Notes: generated by a model from the letters alone, not told the origin. A stretch of 64,000 nt of DNA from an uncultured Lachnospiraceae bacterium (GCA_910579505.1 CAJTTZ010000001.1:62001-126000); one strand, 5' to 3'; numbered from the stretch's first letter, positions 26,042 to 34,568 are shown. Program-made: numbers and translations.

Positions 26042-26070
26042 ACAATAATACTTTTGTGACAGATTGTCAA
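26042..26070 (-). promoter_or_regulatory. Promoter of the T-box/trpXYZ operon
   Basis: Minus strand TTGACA (26065-26070), 17-base spacer, TATTGT (26042-26047). Confidence 0.75.
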
Positions 26071-26112
26071 ATGGTTTTTGAAATTTATTTTTGATTCTGA
26101 GAAAAAGAGAAG

Positions 26113-26140
26113 GAGCGCTGTCAGTCTCCTGCCAACGCTC
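26113..26140 (-). terminator. Probable terminator after the MazF-like gene
   Basis: GAGCG/CGCTC stem continued with mismatches around a TCTC/GAGA loop; read on the minus strand it is followed by CTTCTCTTTTTCTC. Lies 100 bases after the MazF-like stop, just before the trpXYZ promoter. Confidence 0.5.
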
Positions 26141-26242
26141 TTTCTTAGCACTTCCCTTGCGTGGTCAAACCACGATCTAATCATATTTTTATGCTAAAGC
26201 ATAAATCAGATTTTGTCAAGAGATAGTTAAATGATATGCAGA

Positions 26243-27037
26243 TTATGATGTTTTATGCTTGTTTTCAAATATATAAAATCTTTGTATAGCATCAATAATT
26301 TCTTTCCGTTTATTTTCATCAATAAAAATTATTTTATGGTCATCATCCAAAATTGGGCGTGTGATTCGTTTTATATTTATTCTGCGCATGTCCTCTATGC
26401 GCAAATAGGACTGTCTGCCGTTTATATTGAGAGGAACATTCATGTAATACTGCTTTTTCTTTTCTTTTGACGTTATGGGAATGACTATATACGAATAATT
26501 CTTTTCCTCAGCTCCATTGCAGCGCTTTTTCCATATGAGAACTGGACGGTTTTTATTAAGTTCTGATCCAACGTTTACACCAAGGGAAGCCCAGTATATG
26601 CCATTTTCATATACAGTGGTTTTTTGACGGTATGGCTGGAAATTTAAAAGAAATTTTTGATGTTTCCAACTCAGAAATTGATATATGGATTCAAATAATG
26701 TAATGGATATATTGCTGGCAAGTGCGTTTTTGGAGATTTTTTCCATATAGTTTTTAATAATATATTCCTGTATATATCTCAGATCAGCTTCAGGGATTTG
26801 TACAGGTTTAGAATTCAAAAACAGAGCAGAAATGATGGCGTCTTTGCTTATTTCCTTGTAATGATCTAGATCAGCATATTGTTTTGTTACAGACAATTTA
26901 TATACATTGCCGGACATATTTTCAGTCAGAGGTATGATTAAAAGCCTGTCTTTTGTTTGAATATCACATAGATAAATGCAGAGAGGCGTTTCACACTTAT
27001 CTTTATACCGATAAATATATGTTTTCTTGAGTTTCAT
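26243..27037 (-). CDS. MazF/PemK-like protein with an internal duplication
   Basis: 264 residues, over twice the usual MazF length (~110). Residues 142-255 match the PemK/MazF ribonuclease barrel: YWASLG, NRPVLIWKKR, SYIVIPIT, YLRIEDMRRIN. Residues 10-97 show the same pattern in weaker form: CETPLCIYLCD, RLLIIPLT, QYADLDHYKEI, then a terminal helix. This suggests a single-chain tandem of two barrels, where normal MazF is a homodimer. MazF toxins cut mRNA; whether this one is active is unknown. No antitoxin gene is directly beside it. The gene is strongly AT-rich compared with its surroundings, pointing to transfer. ATG 27037 has AAAGGA about 9 bases upstream. Confidence 0.65.
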   Translation of the reverse strand: MKLKKTYIYRYKDKCETPLCIYLCDIQTKDRLLIIPLTENMSGNVYKLSVTKQYADLDHYKEISKDAIISALFLNSKPVQIPEADLRYIQEYIIKNYMEKISKNALASNISITLFESIYQFLSWKHQKFLLNFQPYRQKTTVYENGIYWASLGVNVGSELNKNRPVLIWKKRCNGAEEKNYSYIVIPITSKEKKKQYYMNVPLNINGRQSYLRIEDMRRINIKRITRPILDDDHKIIFIDENKRKEIIDAIQRFYIFENKHKTS

Positions 27038-27181
27038 GTGGAAATCCTTTCCTTGATTGCCGCTATAGAAGCTTTAACAGATTTGCAAGTGATTTGTGTT
27101 ATCTCATAATGACTATATCATAGAAAGTTTTTAAAGGGAACTGTTTTTTATTTTAATATAACGTTAAGGGTTCATTAAGGG

Positions 27182-27561
27182 AGCACACAGGCTGTCCTTG
27201 TACAATACTTTGTAGGAAGCAAAGTGCTCTTTTATGTCCTTAAGGTGGAAAAACGGCCGCTTTCCTATGTGGGATTAAAACCGCTTCGTGTCAGGGATAT
27301 TTTTGAGGGGCTGGGTCTTGGGGTCTGCATGTTTATCGTGCAGCAGATACTTATCTGATTCATTGGTTTACCATGCAGCATACTTTCGGGGAGTTTTACA
27401 ACCTGGCGACGAATGTGGTGATTTTATGCATCTATCTTTTCCGCAAAAAGGAGGGGACGATTGTGCCGCTAATCGCTGCGCACGGTTTTTATGATGTGCT
27501 GACGTCGGTGGTACTGCCGGTTTTTGTGTATTTGTTGAAATGGTTTGAGATTAGGGTATAA
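27182..27561 (+). pseudogene. Remnant of a CPBP-family intramembrane metalloprotease
   Basis: Two pieces in different frames. Bases 27182-27358 encode a CPBP-like N-terminal segment (VEKRPLSYVGLKPLR, then IFEGLGLGVCMFIVQQ) ending at TGA. Bases 27373-27561 encode the end, with RKKEGTIVPLIAAHGFYDVLTS, which contains the third conserved CPBP motif (H and F/N in a membrane helix). The central part with the EExxxR motif is deleted. CPBP proteins include CAAX-type proteases and bacteriocin immunity proteins; this copy cannot be functional. Confidence 0.65.
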
Positions 27562-27596
27562 CGAAATTATAAGATGATTGAGGAGGGAAGAAAGAT

Positions 27597-27805
27597 ATGT
27601 GCGTGGTTTCAATTAATGTCCCGGAAGAAATACTGTTGGATCTTCACGAAGATATGAATGATTTTGCGGAATATATGAAAAAATGCTTGCGGTGGATTTG
27701 TATAAAAACAAAAAGGTATCTCTTGGTTACTGCGCCAGTGTCGCGGAAATGTCGAAGGAAGAGTTCATAATGTATCTACCTGCACAGAATAATTATGTAA
27801 ACTAA
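27597..27805 (+). pseudogene. UPF0175-family protein gene with a one-base frameshift in an A run
   Basis: ATG 27597, preceded by GGAGGGAA, opens MCVVSINVPEEILLDLHED and runs into six A (27678-27683). Reading continues meaningfully only one frame back from 27683 (MLAVDLYKNKKVSLGYCAS, then EMSKEEFIMYL) to TAA at 27803-27805. Together these make a complete ~70-residue UPF0175 protein, a family of small regulators/antitoxin-like proteins. One A lost from a seven-A run explains the break. As written the first frame ends soon after in unrelated sequence. It may be a real mutation, a phase-variable run, or a sequencing error. Confidence 0.65.
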
Positions 27806-27815
27806 ATCGACAAAG

Positions 27816-27878
27816 TATACCAAAAAACGAGCAATCCATACCAATCCTATACCACCAAAAAGACTTTTTAAGTATAAT
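27816..27878 (+). promoter_or_regulatory. Promoter region of the surface protein with three direct repeats
   Basis: TATAAT at 27873-27878 has no recognisable -35 box. Instead TATACCA-type repeats lie at 27816, 27837 and 27848, spaced 21 and 11 bases, i.e. on one face of the helix. This suggests a promoter needing an activator; LytTR-type regulators bind direct repeats 21 bases apart, but that assignment is a guess. Confidence 0.45.
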
Positions 27879-27967
27879 ACACTCACGCAGAGCTGCAGTT
27901 ATATTTTTACTGTGGCATATAGGACATATTGCAATACAAAAGTAATCATTTGCGGGAGGTATTTAAG

Positions 27968-28192
27968 ATGGATAAGAAGCGAGTTGTCTGGCTAAAAGCG
28001 GCAGGGAGAAAAAGATATTTGCGCATACTGGCGGCAATACTCAGCCTTTGTGTGCTGCTTTCGGCGTTCCCGGAGCTTTCGGCGGCGCCCGTTGTCTTTG
28101 CGGCGGATGAAGAGATAAAGGTGGAAGAGGAGAAGGATAATATAGAGAAGGATGTCCCGTCGGATGATGAAAAAATACCGGGGGGGGGTTAA
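27968..28192 (+). CDS. Signal-peptide part of a giant surface protein, ended early by frameshift at a G run
   Basis: ATG 27968 follows GGGAGG by 8 bases. The 74-residue product is an N-terminal segment: basic start (MDKKRVVWLKAAGRKRYLR), hydrophobic core ILAAILSLCVLLSAF, a cleavage region near VFAA, then an acidic linker. At 28180-28188 nine G put the frame onto TAA (28190-28192). With ten (or seven) G it would read on as PGGGLNDNADD into the 1,700-residue body. No start codon with a ribosome site exists for the body alone, so the two parts are one gene. Confidence 0.8.
   Translation: MDKKRVVWLKAAGRKRYLRILAAILSLCVLLSAFPELSAAPVVFAADEEIKVEEEKDNIEKDVPSDDEKIPGGG
28180..28188 (+). repeat. Homopolymeric tract of nine G, candidate phase-variation switch
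   Basis: Nine consecutive G lie directly between the signal-peptide segment and the body of the surface protein gene. Gain of one G or loss of two restores the frame. Poly-G tracts inside the start of surface-protein genes are a known slipped-strand switch in other bacteria. The written state is OFF. Confidence 0.7.
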
Positions 28193-31100
28193 ACGATAAC
28201 GCAGACGATACACCCTCGAAAGAGGAGGAAGAAACCGAAGAATCTGAGGAGACAGAAGAAACAACTGTGCCGGACAAAGAGGCAGACGGCACCGAAGAGG
28301 AGGACGAAGAAACTGCAGATGCCGAACATGAGGAAGACGGCGCAGACGCTGCGGTACAGGCGCTGCTTGCGCGGATTGACGCCCTGCCGGACGCGGAAGA
28401 ATACCTTGCCGCAGAGCCGGATATAGATGACTGGGAGGGTGATGAGGACGACTATGAGGAAGCCTGCACACTGTGGATGGCAATGTTGTATGAATATGCG
28501 GAGGAAGCCCTTGCCATCATGGAGGAATACGAGACGCTGACCGAAGAACAGCAGGCGTTCATTTCCGGGGAAGAATTGGCGAAGCTGACGGCATGGACGG
28601 AGATTGCAGAGACAGCGGGGGAAAGCGCGCAGGTCATGGCGGCGGCAGCTCATCCCCATGACGGCATTTCTTTTGATACGCCGCTGCCTGCCGACGGCGG
28701 GGAGCTGCCGAGCGGAAACTATTATCTGGATGAGGATGTTGCTCTGCAAGACTCTATCGTAATATCATCCGGCGCAGAGGTAAACCTCTGTCTCAACGGA
28801 CATAGGCTTTGTAGGTCGGAGAACGAGAGGGACTATTCTCCTATTGTCGTGCATGGCAAATTGCATGTCTATGATTGCAGCGACGGAGAAGGGATCGTGA
28901 GCGGCACCCCCATCACTGGGAAGTCGACTTGGGCTGTTCTAGTAGAGGCGCAGGGGATGCTCACTCTCCACAGCGGTAAGATTACGGCCAATTACACAAA
29001 GTCAGTAGATGTAGAGGGTACCTTCCAACTATACGGCGGAACGGTTGAATGCACTTACGGCAGCGGTGGTACTGCAATTGATAGTATGGGCACTGTCATC
29101 ATTGGCGGCAACGCCGTGGTAAGGAATGAAGGGGGTTCCAGCTACGCAGGCAGTGCGGTTACGAATGACGACAGTAATGCGGTAATGACCTTGAAGGACA
29201 ACGCGAGCCTTTTTGGCACGTTCTATGGTGTGCACAACTTCGGCACCTTCAATCAGGAGGGCGGTACCATTACCAGCACCAGCACAAGCTATTCCAGCGC
29301 TGGTATAGCGAATGCTGGTTCTTCTGCTATATTAAATATCAAGGGCGGTACGGTTGCCGGGGGGATGTATGGAATCTATACGAATAATGACTCCGCCATC
29401 CTGAACCTGTCAGGCAGTCCGGCAGTTTCTGGTGAAACGGTGGATCTGCTTCTTAGAACCGCCGCAGGAGTCCCAGTGGACCAGGCAAAAGTGGATGCTA
29501 CCGGATACACCGGCAGCGCGCTGACAGTAAAGGAGCTGATGAAAGATTCCGGTTACGATGGTTCCTATGCCATTAAGACAGACGAGGGGAACAAAGCTAA
29601 ATTCAAACTGACAAACAACGGATGGTGCTATTCGTACAAAGACGGCGGGCTGTACCTCAACAACCACACCCACAGCTATACTTATGCCGCAAAAGACGCG
29701 GTCATTACCGAGAGCTGTACCTGCGGACATGAGGAAACGGCAACGCTCTCCTTACAGAGCGGTGCAGACCTGACATATACCGGAAGTGCGCTCAGGCCGG
29801 TCACCGTTACCTACAGCGACGGCTGGGCGGGAACCGGCGCGAAGAAGCCTGATGACAGCCAGATTACTTATACAGATGCAGACAATATAAATGCCGGAAC
29901 CGCAACCGCGAAGCTGACCATTTCGGGAAAGACAGCAAGCTTTGATTTTACCATTTTGCAAAAAACGCTGACTGCCGATATGGTAACCATAGATGCCGGT
30001 CCGCACGATTGCACGGGAAATGCGGTTACGCCTGACATAACGGTCCGGGACGGCGGCACGGCATTGACAGGAAGCACGGATTATACAGTCAGCTATGCGG
30101 ATAACGTGAATCCGGGGACTGCCATGGTCACGGTTACGGGAAAGGGCAATTATACCGGGACGGTAGAGAAGACTTTTACGATAGCGTGCAGGGAGCTTCC
30201 GTCCGGCAAAAACCTGACGGACTATGTCGATGTTTCCCCGTCCCCGAATGCGGACGGCTGGTATCCGTCAGACATTACCCTGACGCCGAAGGATGGCTGT
30301 AGCGTGGGAGAGACGTTTACAGGTATAGGAGACAGCGTTGTCATTACTGGGGAAACAGGGGCGGACGGCGAGACAGAGACTGTCTATATCAGAGACGGCG
30401 AAGGGAATATTTACCAGACGGAATTTACCTATAAGCGGGAAAAAACGCCGCCTGTCATAGACCTCGACAACATGACTGTGGAAAACGGCACAAAGGATCT
30501 GTGGAATTGGATTATCGGCAAAAAGAGCATGCTTATCAAGATACCGGCAGGGGATATTGAAGACGCTCTTTCCGGCATAGAGAAAGTGACTTACGAGACG
30601 GCGCCAGACAGCGGCACGGGGCAGAGCGGAACGCTGCACATAAAGGGCGGTAATTACGAGATTGCCCTAAATACGGAATTTAGCGGGACAATCAGACTGA
30701 CCGCCGAGGATAAGTCGGGCAATACCACGCAGGTCAGCCTTACTGTGGATGGCGGAAAGGTCATTGCGGAGGATTATGCGCCGATCGTTCACATTACATT
30801 GCCGAATGCTCCGCAGCCGAATGCGGACGGTTGGTACAGCGAGGTCTTTGACATCACCGTGACCGTGACGGATGATAAGGACAGCGGAAATAACAATATT
30901 ACTTCCGGCGGCATTGCCGAAATCAAGTGGAAGGACGGGGAAAGCGGCGCAGAGCAGACGGTAGCGGGACTGCCCGGAACCACGCCGGCATATAGCAAAA
31001 CATTTGCGATACCCGTAAACACGGACGGTACCCATACATACTATGTGCAGGCGACAGACAATGCGGGAAATGAGAGCGGGTGGCAGACGGTTACGGTCCG

Positions 31101-33375
31101 CCTTGATACAGGCAGCCCGGAATTTAGCGGAGACGTAAGTGTCACAAACCGCACGCAGGAGGGGGCGGATATTACCTTTACCCCGTCCGAAGGAGGAAAG
31201 GCATACTGGATCGTGTCTGATACCAGCGCAGCGCCGGATGCGCAGGAAGTCGTGGCGGGCGCGCAGGGAGGCGCCGGGAAAGGCGGTATCAGGGACGTTA
31301 CGGGCAGTACGCCGGATACCTTTACCGTCACAGGGCTTACGTCAGGGGAGAAGCATACGGTCTATGTGGTGCTGGAGGATGCCGCAGGCAACCTGTCCGT
31401 GGTAAAGAAAGTAACGTTTACCACCCTGCAGAAAGCGCCGGAGATTACGCTTCGTGACCTTGACATAGATTATGAGAGGGAAACCGCAAAGCTGCCAGGC
31501 AGTATCGGGGATGCAGAAGTCTACACTGATCCGGGCAATCCGGCGGGAAGTAAGATAGAGCCGGAAGCAGACGGTTCCCTGCCGGTGGAACCGGGAACCC
31601 CTGTTTATATACGCTATCCCGAAAAGGTGGAGAACGGGGAGATAACCCCGGCAAGCGGCGGTACAAAAATCGACATTCCGGGCAGACCCGCCGCGCCCGC
31701 GCCCAAGCAGACGGCAGTGACGGACACTGCCGTGACGGTAACGGACCCGGCGGCAGGGGAAGAATATATCCTTGTGGAAAAGGGGAGCCTGCCGCAGGGA
31801 ATGGAACCCGACTGGGACGATGCAGACAAGGTAAATGAGACAGGGGCATTTACGGGACTTGACCCCAATAAGGAGTATGAGCTCTATGTAAGGAAGAAAG
31901 CGACGGAAGATCATTTTGCCTCCGAATCCGCAAAGACAAAAGTGCGGACTTATGTGACGATAGAAGAATCGAATGTTACAGGCGAAGGCGCAGGGCAGAC
32001 CGGGAATACCGCGCCAACGCCGGAGGCGCCCGACGGGGATGGCAGCACAGTGACCTTTACGGGAACTTACGGGGAAGAATATACCCCGGTCATCAAAGTG
32101 GATGGAAAAGAGATCGTGCCCGGAGAGGGTACGCCCGGTTCGGAAATGACATGGGATGGGGACAGTGGAGCGTGGGTGTATACCTATGAGATACCGAGCG
32201 GCATATCAAACGTACAGATTACCGTGGAGTTTCGAAAGCGTGCCGTTACCGGGATTGCGGCGGTGCCGGACAGTATGACAATCTATGCGGATGATGCCGC
32301 AAACGGGAGCATGGAAACGCTTACCGCATACCTGAAAGACCACTGTGACGTACAGACAGTCTATGACAACCAGACAAAGGGAATCTTGCAGGAGACGGTG
32401 TCCTTTGCAACCGCAGACCGTTTTGTACAAAAGGGCGCGGCATATCATTATACGGTTTCCGCCGGGGGAATGACATGTACAGCCGACCTGACAGTACAGC
32501 AGCTGACCGCATCCGTACAGAACCCGGATACACTCAAAAAGATACGGAAGAGCGGCGGCTATACGGCGCAGGAAGTGAGTGCATGGCTTCCCGCACAGGT
32601 CACAGTAACCTATACGGGGACAGGCTATACGGCGAGGACGGAAACAAGGGCGGTCACATGGGACACAAGCTCCGTGGGAGAGAATTTCGGCGGGGTGTCT
32701 GGTGAAAAGACGGTGGGCGGAACCGTGGAACTGCCCACATGGGCAACGGGACAGGACTCTGCCGGCATTATGATTCGGTTTGAGAATGAAAAGCCTTCGT
32801 CCGGCGGCGGAAGCAATGGCGGCAATGACAATAACGGCGGAGATGAAAATAGTGGTGAGAGCAGCGGCGGCAGCAGTGCAGGAAGCGAAGATAGCAGCGG
32901 CGGCACTGCACCGGGGAACGGAAAAAATCCCGGCAGACCGGCAGTCACACCGCCATTGACGGCAGTCGTGTCACCCGCAGATGCAGCGCGGACAAATCCG
33001 CCCGGACAGGCAAAGCTACAGCAGACAGCGCAGACGGACACGCCGGACAGCCGTCAGGAGGATGAGAAAGGACAGGGAAGCGCCACGGCGCCACAGCCGG
33101 CAGGAAACCTGTCAGAAGCGGAGAAAGAACAGCCAGGGCAGGAAGGGGAACAGGCTGCTTCGGCATCCGCAGATGACGGAAAGATGGAGAGATCAAGTGG
33201 AACGGTGGCAGAAGAACAGGCAGGATCAGAGCATGCATCAAAGTGCGCGCTCTGCCATATCTGCCCGACTTTCCTCGGCGTCTGTTATTTTATCTGGCTG
33301 ATTCTGCTTGCGGCGGCGGTGAGTGTGGTAATTGTGGTTCTGAAACGTAAAAAAAGAAACGGCCGCACTTCCTGA
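28189..33375 (+). CDS. Giant multidomain surface protein body (beta-helix, Ig-like, FN3-like, C-terminal membrane anchor)
   Basis: About 1,728 residues in this frame (a GTG at 28267 opens 1,702). In order: acidic Glu-rich linker; a helical domain of ~90 residues (VQALLARIDALPDAEEYL); a beta-helix-like region with repeated GTF-x-x-x-GGT turns; two MBG-type Ig-like repeats (DLTYTGSALRP; DCTGNAVTPDI); several Ig/FN3-like domains; a Big-4-like segment near VTWDTSSVGENF; a Gly/Ser/Asn-rich stalk and Gln/Glu-rich stretch; finally a cysteine-rich CALCHICPTFLG, a hydrophobic segment and a KRKKRNGR tail that anchors it in the membrane. No LPxTG motif. Likely adhesin or glycan-binding protein facing outside. 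It needs frame restoration at 28180-28188 to get its signal peptide. Confidence 0.8.
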   Translation, partial: LNDNADDTPSKEEEETEESEETEETTVPDKEADGTEEEDEETADAEHEEDGADAAVQALLARIDALPDAEEYLAAEPDIDDWEGDEDDYEEACTLWMAMLYEYAEEALAIMEEYETLTEEQQAFISGEELAKLTAWTEIAETAGESAQVMAAAAHPHDGISFDTPLPADGGELPSGNYYLDEDVALQDSIVISSGAEVNLCLNGHRLCRSENERDYSPIVVHGKLHVYDCSDGEGIVSGTPITGKSTWAVLVEAQGMLTLHSGKITANYTKSVDVEGTFQLYGGTVECTYGSGGTAIDSMGTVIIGGNAVVRNEGGSSYAGSAVTNDDSNAVMTLKDNASLFGTFYGVHNFGTFNQEGGTITSTSTSYSSAGIANAGSSAILNIKGGTVAGGMYGIYTNNDSAILNLSGSPAVSGETVDLLLRTAAGVPVDQAKVDATGYTGSALTVKELMKDSGYDGSYAIKTDEGNKAKFKLTNNGWCYSYKDGGLYLNNHTHSYTYAAKDAVITESCTCGHEETATLSLQSGADLTYTGSALRPVTVTYSDGWAGTGAKKPDDSQITYTDADNINAGTATAKLTISGKTASFDFTILQKTLTADMVTIDAGPHDCTGNAVTPDITVRDGGTALTGSTDYTVSYADNVNPGTAMVTVTGKGNYTGTVEKTFTIACRELPSGKNLTDYVDVSPSPNADGWYPSDITLTPKDGCSVGETFTGIGDSVVITGETGADGETETVYIRDGEGNIYQTEFTYKREKTPPVIDLDNMTVENGTKDLWNWIIGKKSMLIKIPAGDIEDALSGIEKVTYETAPDSGTGQSGTLHIKGGNYEIALNTEFSGTIRLTAEDKSGNTTQVSLTVDGGKVIAEDYAPIVHITLPNAPQPNADGWYSEVFDITVTVTDDKDSGNNNITSGGIAEIKWKDGESGAEQTVAGLPGTTPAYSKTFAIPVNTDGTHTYYVQATDNAGNESGWQTVTVRLDTGSPEFSGDVSVTNRTQEGADITFTPSEGGKAYWIVSDTSAAPDAQEVVAGAQGGAGKGGIRDVTGSTPDTFTVTGLTSGEKHTVYVVLEDAAGNLSVVKKVTFTTLQKAPEITLRDLDIDYERETAKLPGSIGDAEVYTDPGNPAGSKIEPEADGSLPVEPGTPVYIRYPEKVENGEITPASGGTKIDIPGRPAAPAPKQTAVTDTAVTVTDPAAGEEYILVEKGSLPQGMEPDWDDADKVNETGAFTGLDPNKEYELYVRKKATEDHFASESAKTKVRTYVTIEESNVTGEGAGQTGNTAPTPEAPDGDGSTVTFTGTYGEEYTPVIKVDGKEIVPGEGTPGSEMTWDGDSGAWVYTYEIPSGISNVQITVEFRKRAVTGIAAVPDSMTIYADDAANGSMETLTAYLKDHCDVQTVYDNQTKGILQETVSFATADRFVQKGAAYHYTVSAGGMTCTADLTVQQLTASVQNPDTLKKIRKSGGYTAQEVSAWLPAQVTVTYTGTGYTARTETRAVTWDTSSVGENFGGVSGEKTVGGTVELPTWATGQDSAGIMIRFENEKPSSGGGSNGGNDNNGGDENSGESSGGSSAGSEDSSGGTAPGNGKNPGRPAVTPPLTAVVSPADAARTNPPGQAKLQQTAQTDTPDSRQEDEKGQGSATAPQPAGNLSEAEKEQPGQEGEQAASASADDGKMERSSGTVAEEQAGSEHASKCALCHICPTFLGVCYFIWLILLAAAVSVVIVVLKRKKRNGRTS

Positions 33376-33400
33376 CTGCGGGTAAGATCGAATGGTAATC

Positions 33401-33442
33401 GGGGGCACAAGTCTAAGATAGATGGCTTGTGTTCCCTTTTTT
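33401..33442 (+). terminator. Terminator of the surface protein gene
   Basis: GGG-GGCACAAG pairs with CTTGTG-TT-CCC, followed by six T. It lies 26 bases after the stop codon. Confidence 0.85.
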
Positions 33443-33554
33443 ATGCACACGCCCGCATATGGAAGTTTGCTGTTTCACAGCATGCGGATCGCGCGGCGAG
33501 TAAGGAAGATGAATCTGTTCTACTCGATTTTCATAGGATTAGGGCGTGAAAGGA

Positions 33555-33583
33555 TTTACTTGCGCAGCGCAAGCTGATATGAT
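33555..33583 (+). promoter_or_regulatory. ylmH promoter with a palindrome in the spacer
   Basis: TTTACT (33555-33560), 17-base spacer, TATGAT (33578-33583) with TGA just before it (extended -10). The spacer holds CTTGCGC-A-GCGCAAG (33559-33573), a 15-base palindrome, as expected for a repressor site. Confidence 0.55.
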
Positions 33584-33651
33584 AGGGTTACGTTTTTCGA
33601 GGAAAAGCTAGTAAAAGAATACGCAGCGCAGAGCGTTTCGGAAGGGAAAAT

Positions 33652-34440
33652 ATGGCGGTTACGGACGAAAAAGACTTACAGCAGTTAAAAAAGCGGCTGA
33701 CTGAGCTTGCGGAAAAAGCTTACAGCCGCAATATATATACGTACACGCCCTTTCTGGGGCTGGCGGAGCAGCAGGTGTACTACGCGGTGGAGCGGGAAGT
33801 GTCCTATGCGGGAGTCAGAATGGAAGGCGGCGCGCCTCTGTGCGAGAGAAAAATCATACGCTTCGGCGATCCGGGTTACGAGGAGGAATTTCCCATCGCG
33901 CGGATCGAAATTCTGCCAAAGACGCCTAAGTTTGCGGAAAACCTGACGCACCGGGATTTCCTCGGCGCAGTGATGAACCTGGGCATTGAGCGGGACGTAA
34001 CGGGTGATATTTTTGTGCCTGACGGGGCGCATTCGAACCGGGAGAAGGGAGCGCTTCTTTTTTGCCACGAAAGCATAGCGGATTATATTGTGGAAAATCT
34101 GGACAGGGTGAGGCACACGAATGTCGCCTGTAAACGGGCGAAAGGGGAAACCTTTATTGAAAATGCAGAGCCGGAGCGGATTTCGGTGACGGTGGCTTCT
34201 CCCAGAGCCGACGGCGTGATCTCCAAGGTTTACAATTTATCCAGGGAGGAGAGTCGGGAGCTATTTAATAGCGGGCGTATTTTTATAAACGGCATACAGG
34301 CGCAGAACCTCTCCTGTCAGTTGAAGGAGGAGGACGCCGTCACCGTGCGCGGGTTTGGGAAATTCATATTTTATGGACAGACAGGTGTGAGCAGGAAGGG
34401 GAAAGACCGGGTGGAAGTCGGTGTTTTTGGAAAAACGTAG
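33652..34440 (+). CDS. ylmH: YlmH-family S4-domain RNA-binding protein
   Basis: 262 residues. The N-terminal ~170 residues form the YlmH-specific domain (LEEKxx..FLGLAEQQVYYAV; LTHRDFLGAVMNLGIERDVTGDI), and an S4 RNA-binding domain follows (SRADGVISKVYNLSREESRELFNSGRIFINGI in pattern). In Firmicutes YlmH is encoded in the division gene cluster, and it is linked to ribosome-associated quality control through its S4 domain. Here it stands alone, without sepF/yggT/divIVA, between the surface protein and a peptidase gene. GGAAGGGAA precedes ATG 33652. It should bind rRNA or stalled 50S subunits in the cytoplasm. Confidence 0.87.
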   Translation: MAVTDEKDLQQLKKRLTELAEKAYSRNIYTYTPFLGLAEQQVYYAVEREVSYAGVRMEGGAPLCERKIIRFGDPGYEEEFPIARIEILPKTPKFAENLTHRDFLGAVMNLGIERDVTGDIFVPDGAHSNREKGALLFCHESIADYIVENLDRVRHTNVACKRAKGETFIENAEPERISVTVASPRADGVISKVYNLSREESRELFNSGRIFINGIQAQNLSCQLKEEDAVTVRGFGKFIFYGQTGVSRKGKDRVEVGVFGKT

Positions 34441-34461
34441 ATAGATAAATTTTCCAGACGG

Positions 34462-34470
34462 TGGTATACT
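34462..34470 (+). promoter_or_regulatory. Extended -10 promoter before family A repeat and the M16 peptidase gene
   Basis: TGG-TATACT (34462-34470) is an extended -10 element; no good -35 box. Transcription would start at about 34477, within the first arm of the hairpin at 34472-34568, making that hairpin the 5' end of the peptidase mRNA. Confidence 0.45.
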
Positions 34471-34471
34471 A

Positions 34472-34568
34472 ATGCGAGAAGAACTTCTAAAAACTCGGCA
34501 GCAGAGGCTGCCTCGTTAAGAAGTTCTAAGTCTCGCATGGGAGAATGCCCAAAATGCAGGCATTCTCC
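34472..34568 (+). repeat. Family A structured repeat, copy 1 (upstream of M16 peptidase)
   Basis: Outer stem ATGCGAGA/TCTCGCAT, next stem AGAACTTCT/AGAAGTTCT, inner stem GGCAGC-AGAG-GCTGCC (34497-34512), then a separate hairpin GGAGAATGCC/GGCATTCTCC (34540-34568). The layout recurs at 61272-61382 and 63397-63490, always on the plus strand and directly before a start codon, with paired substitutions in the stems. Possible leader RNA element or a mobile intergenic repeat. Confidence 0.85.

Noticed and set aside
26150..26242. Palindromes CGTGG/CCACG and TTTATGC/GCATAAA after the MazF-like gene
   Set aside because: Both are short, and neither has a T run in the needed direction; the hairpin at 26113-26140 is a better terminator candidate.
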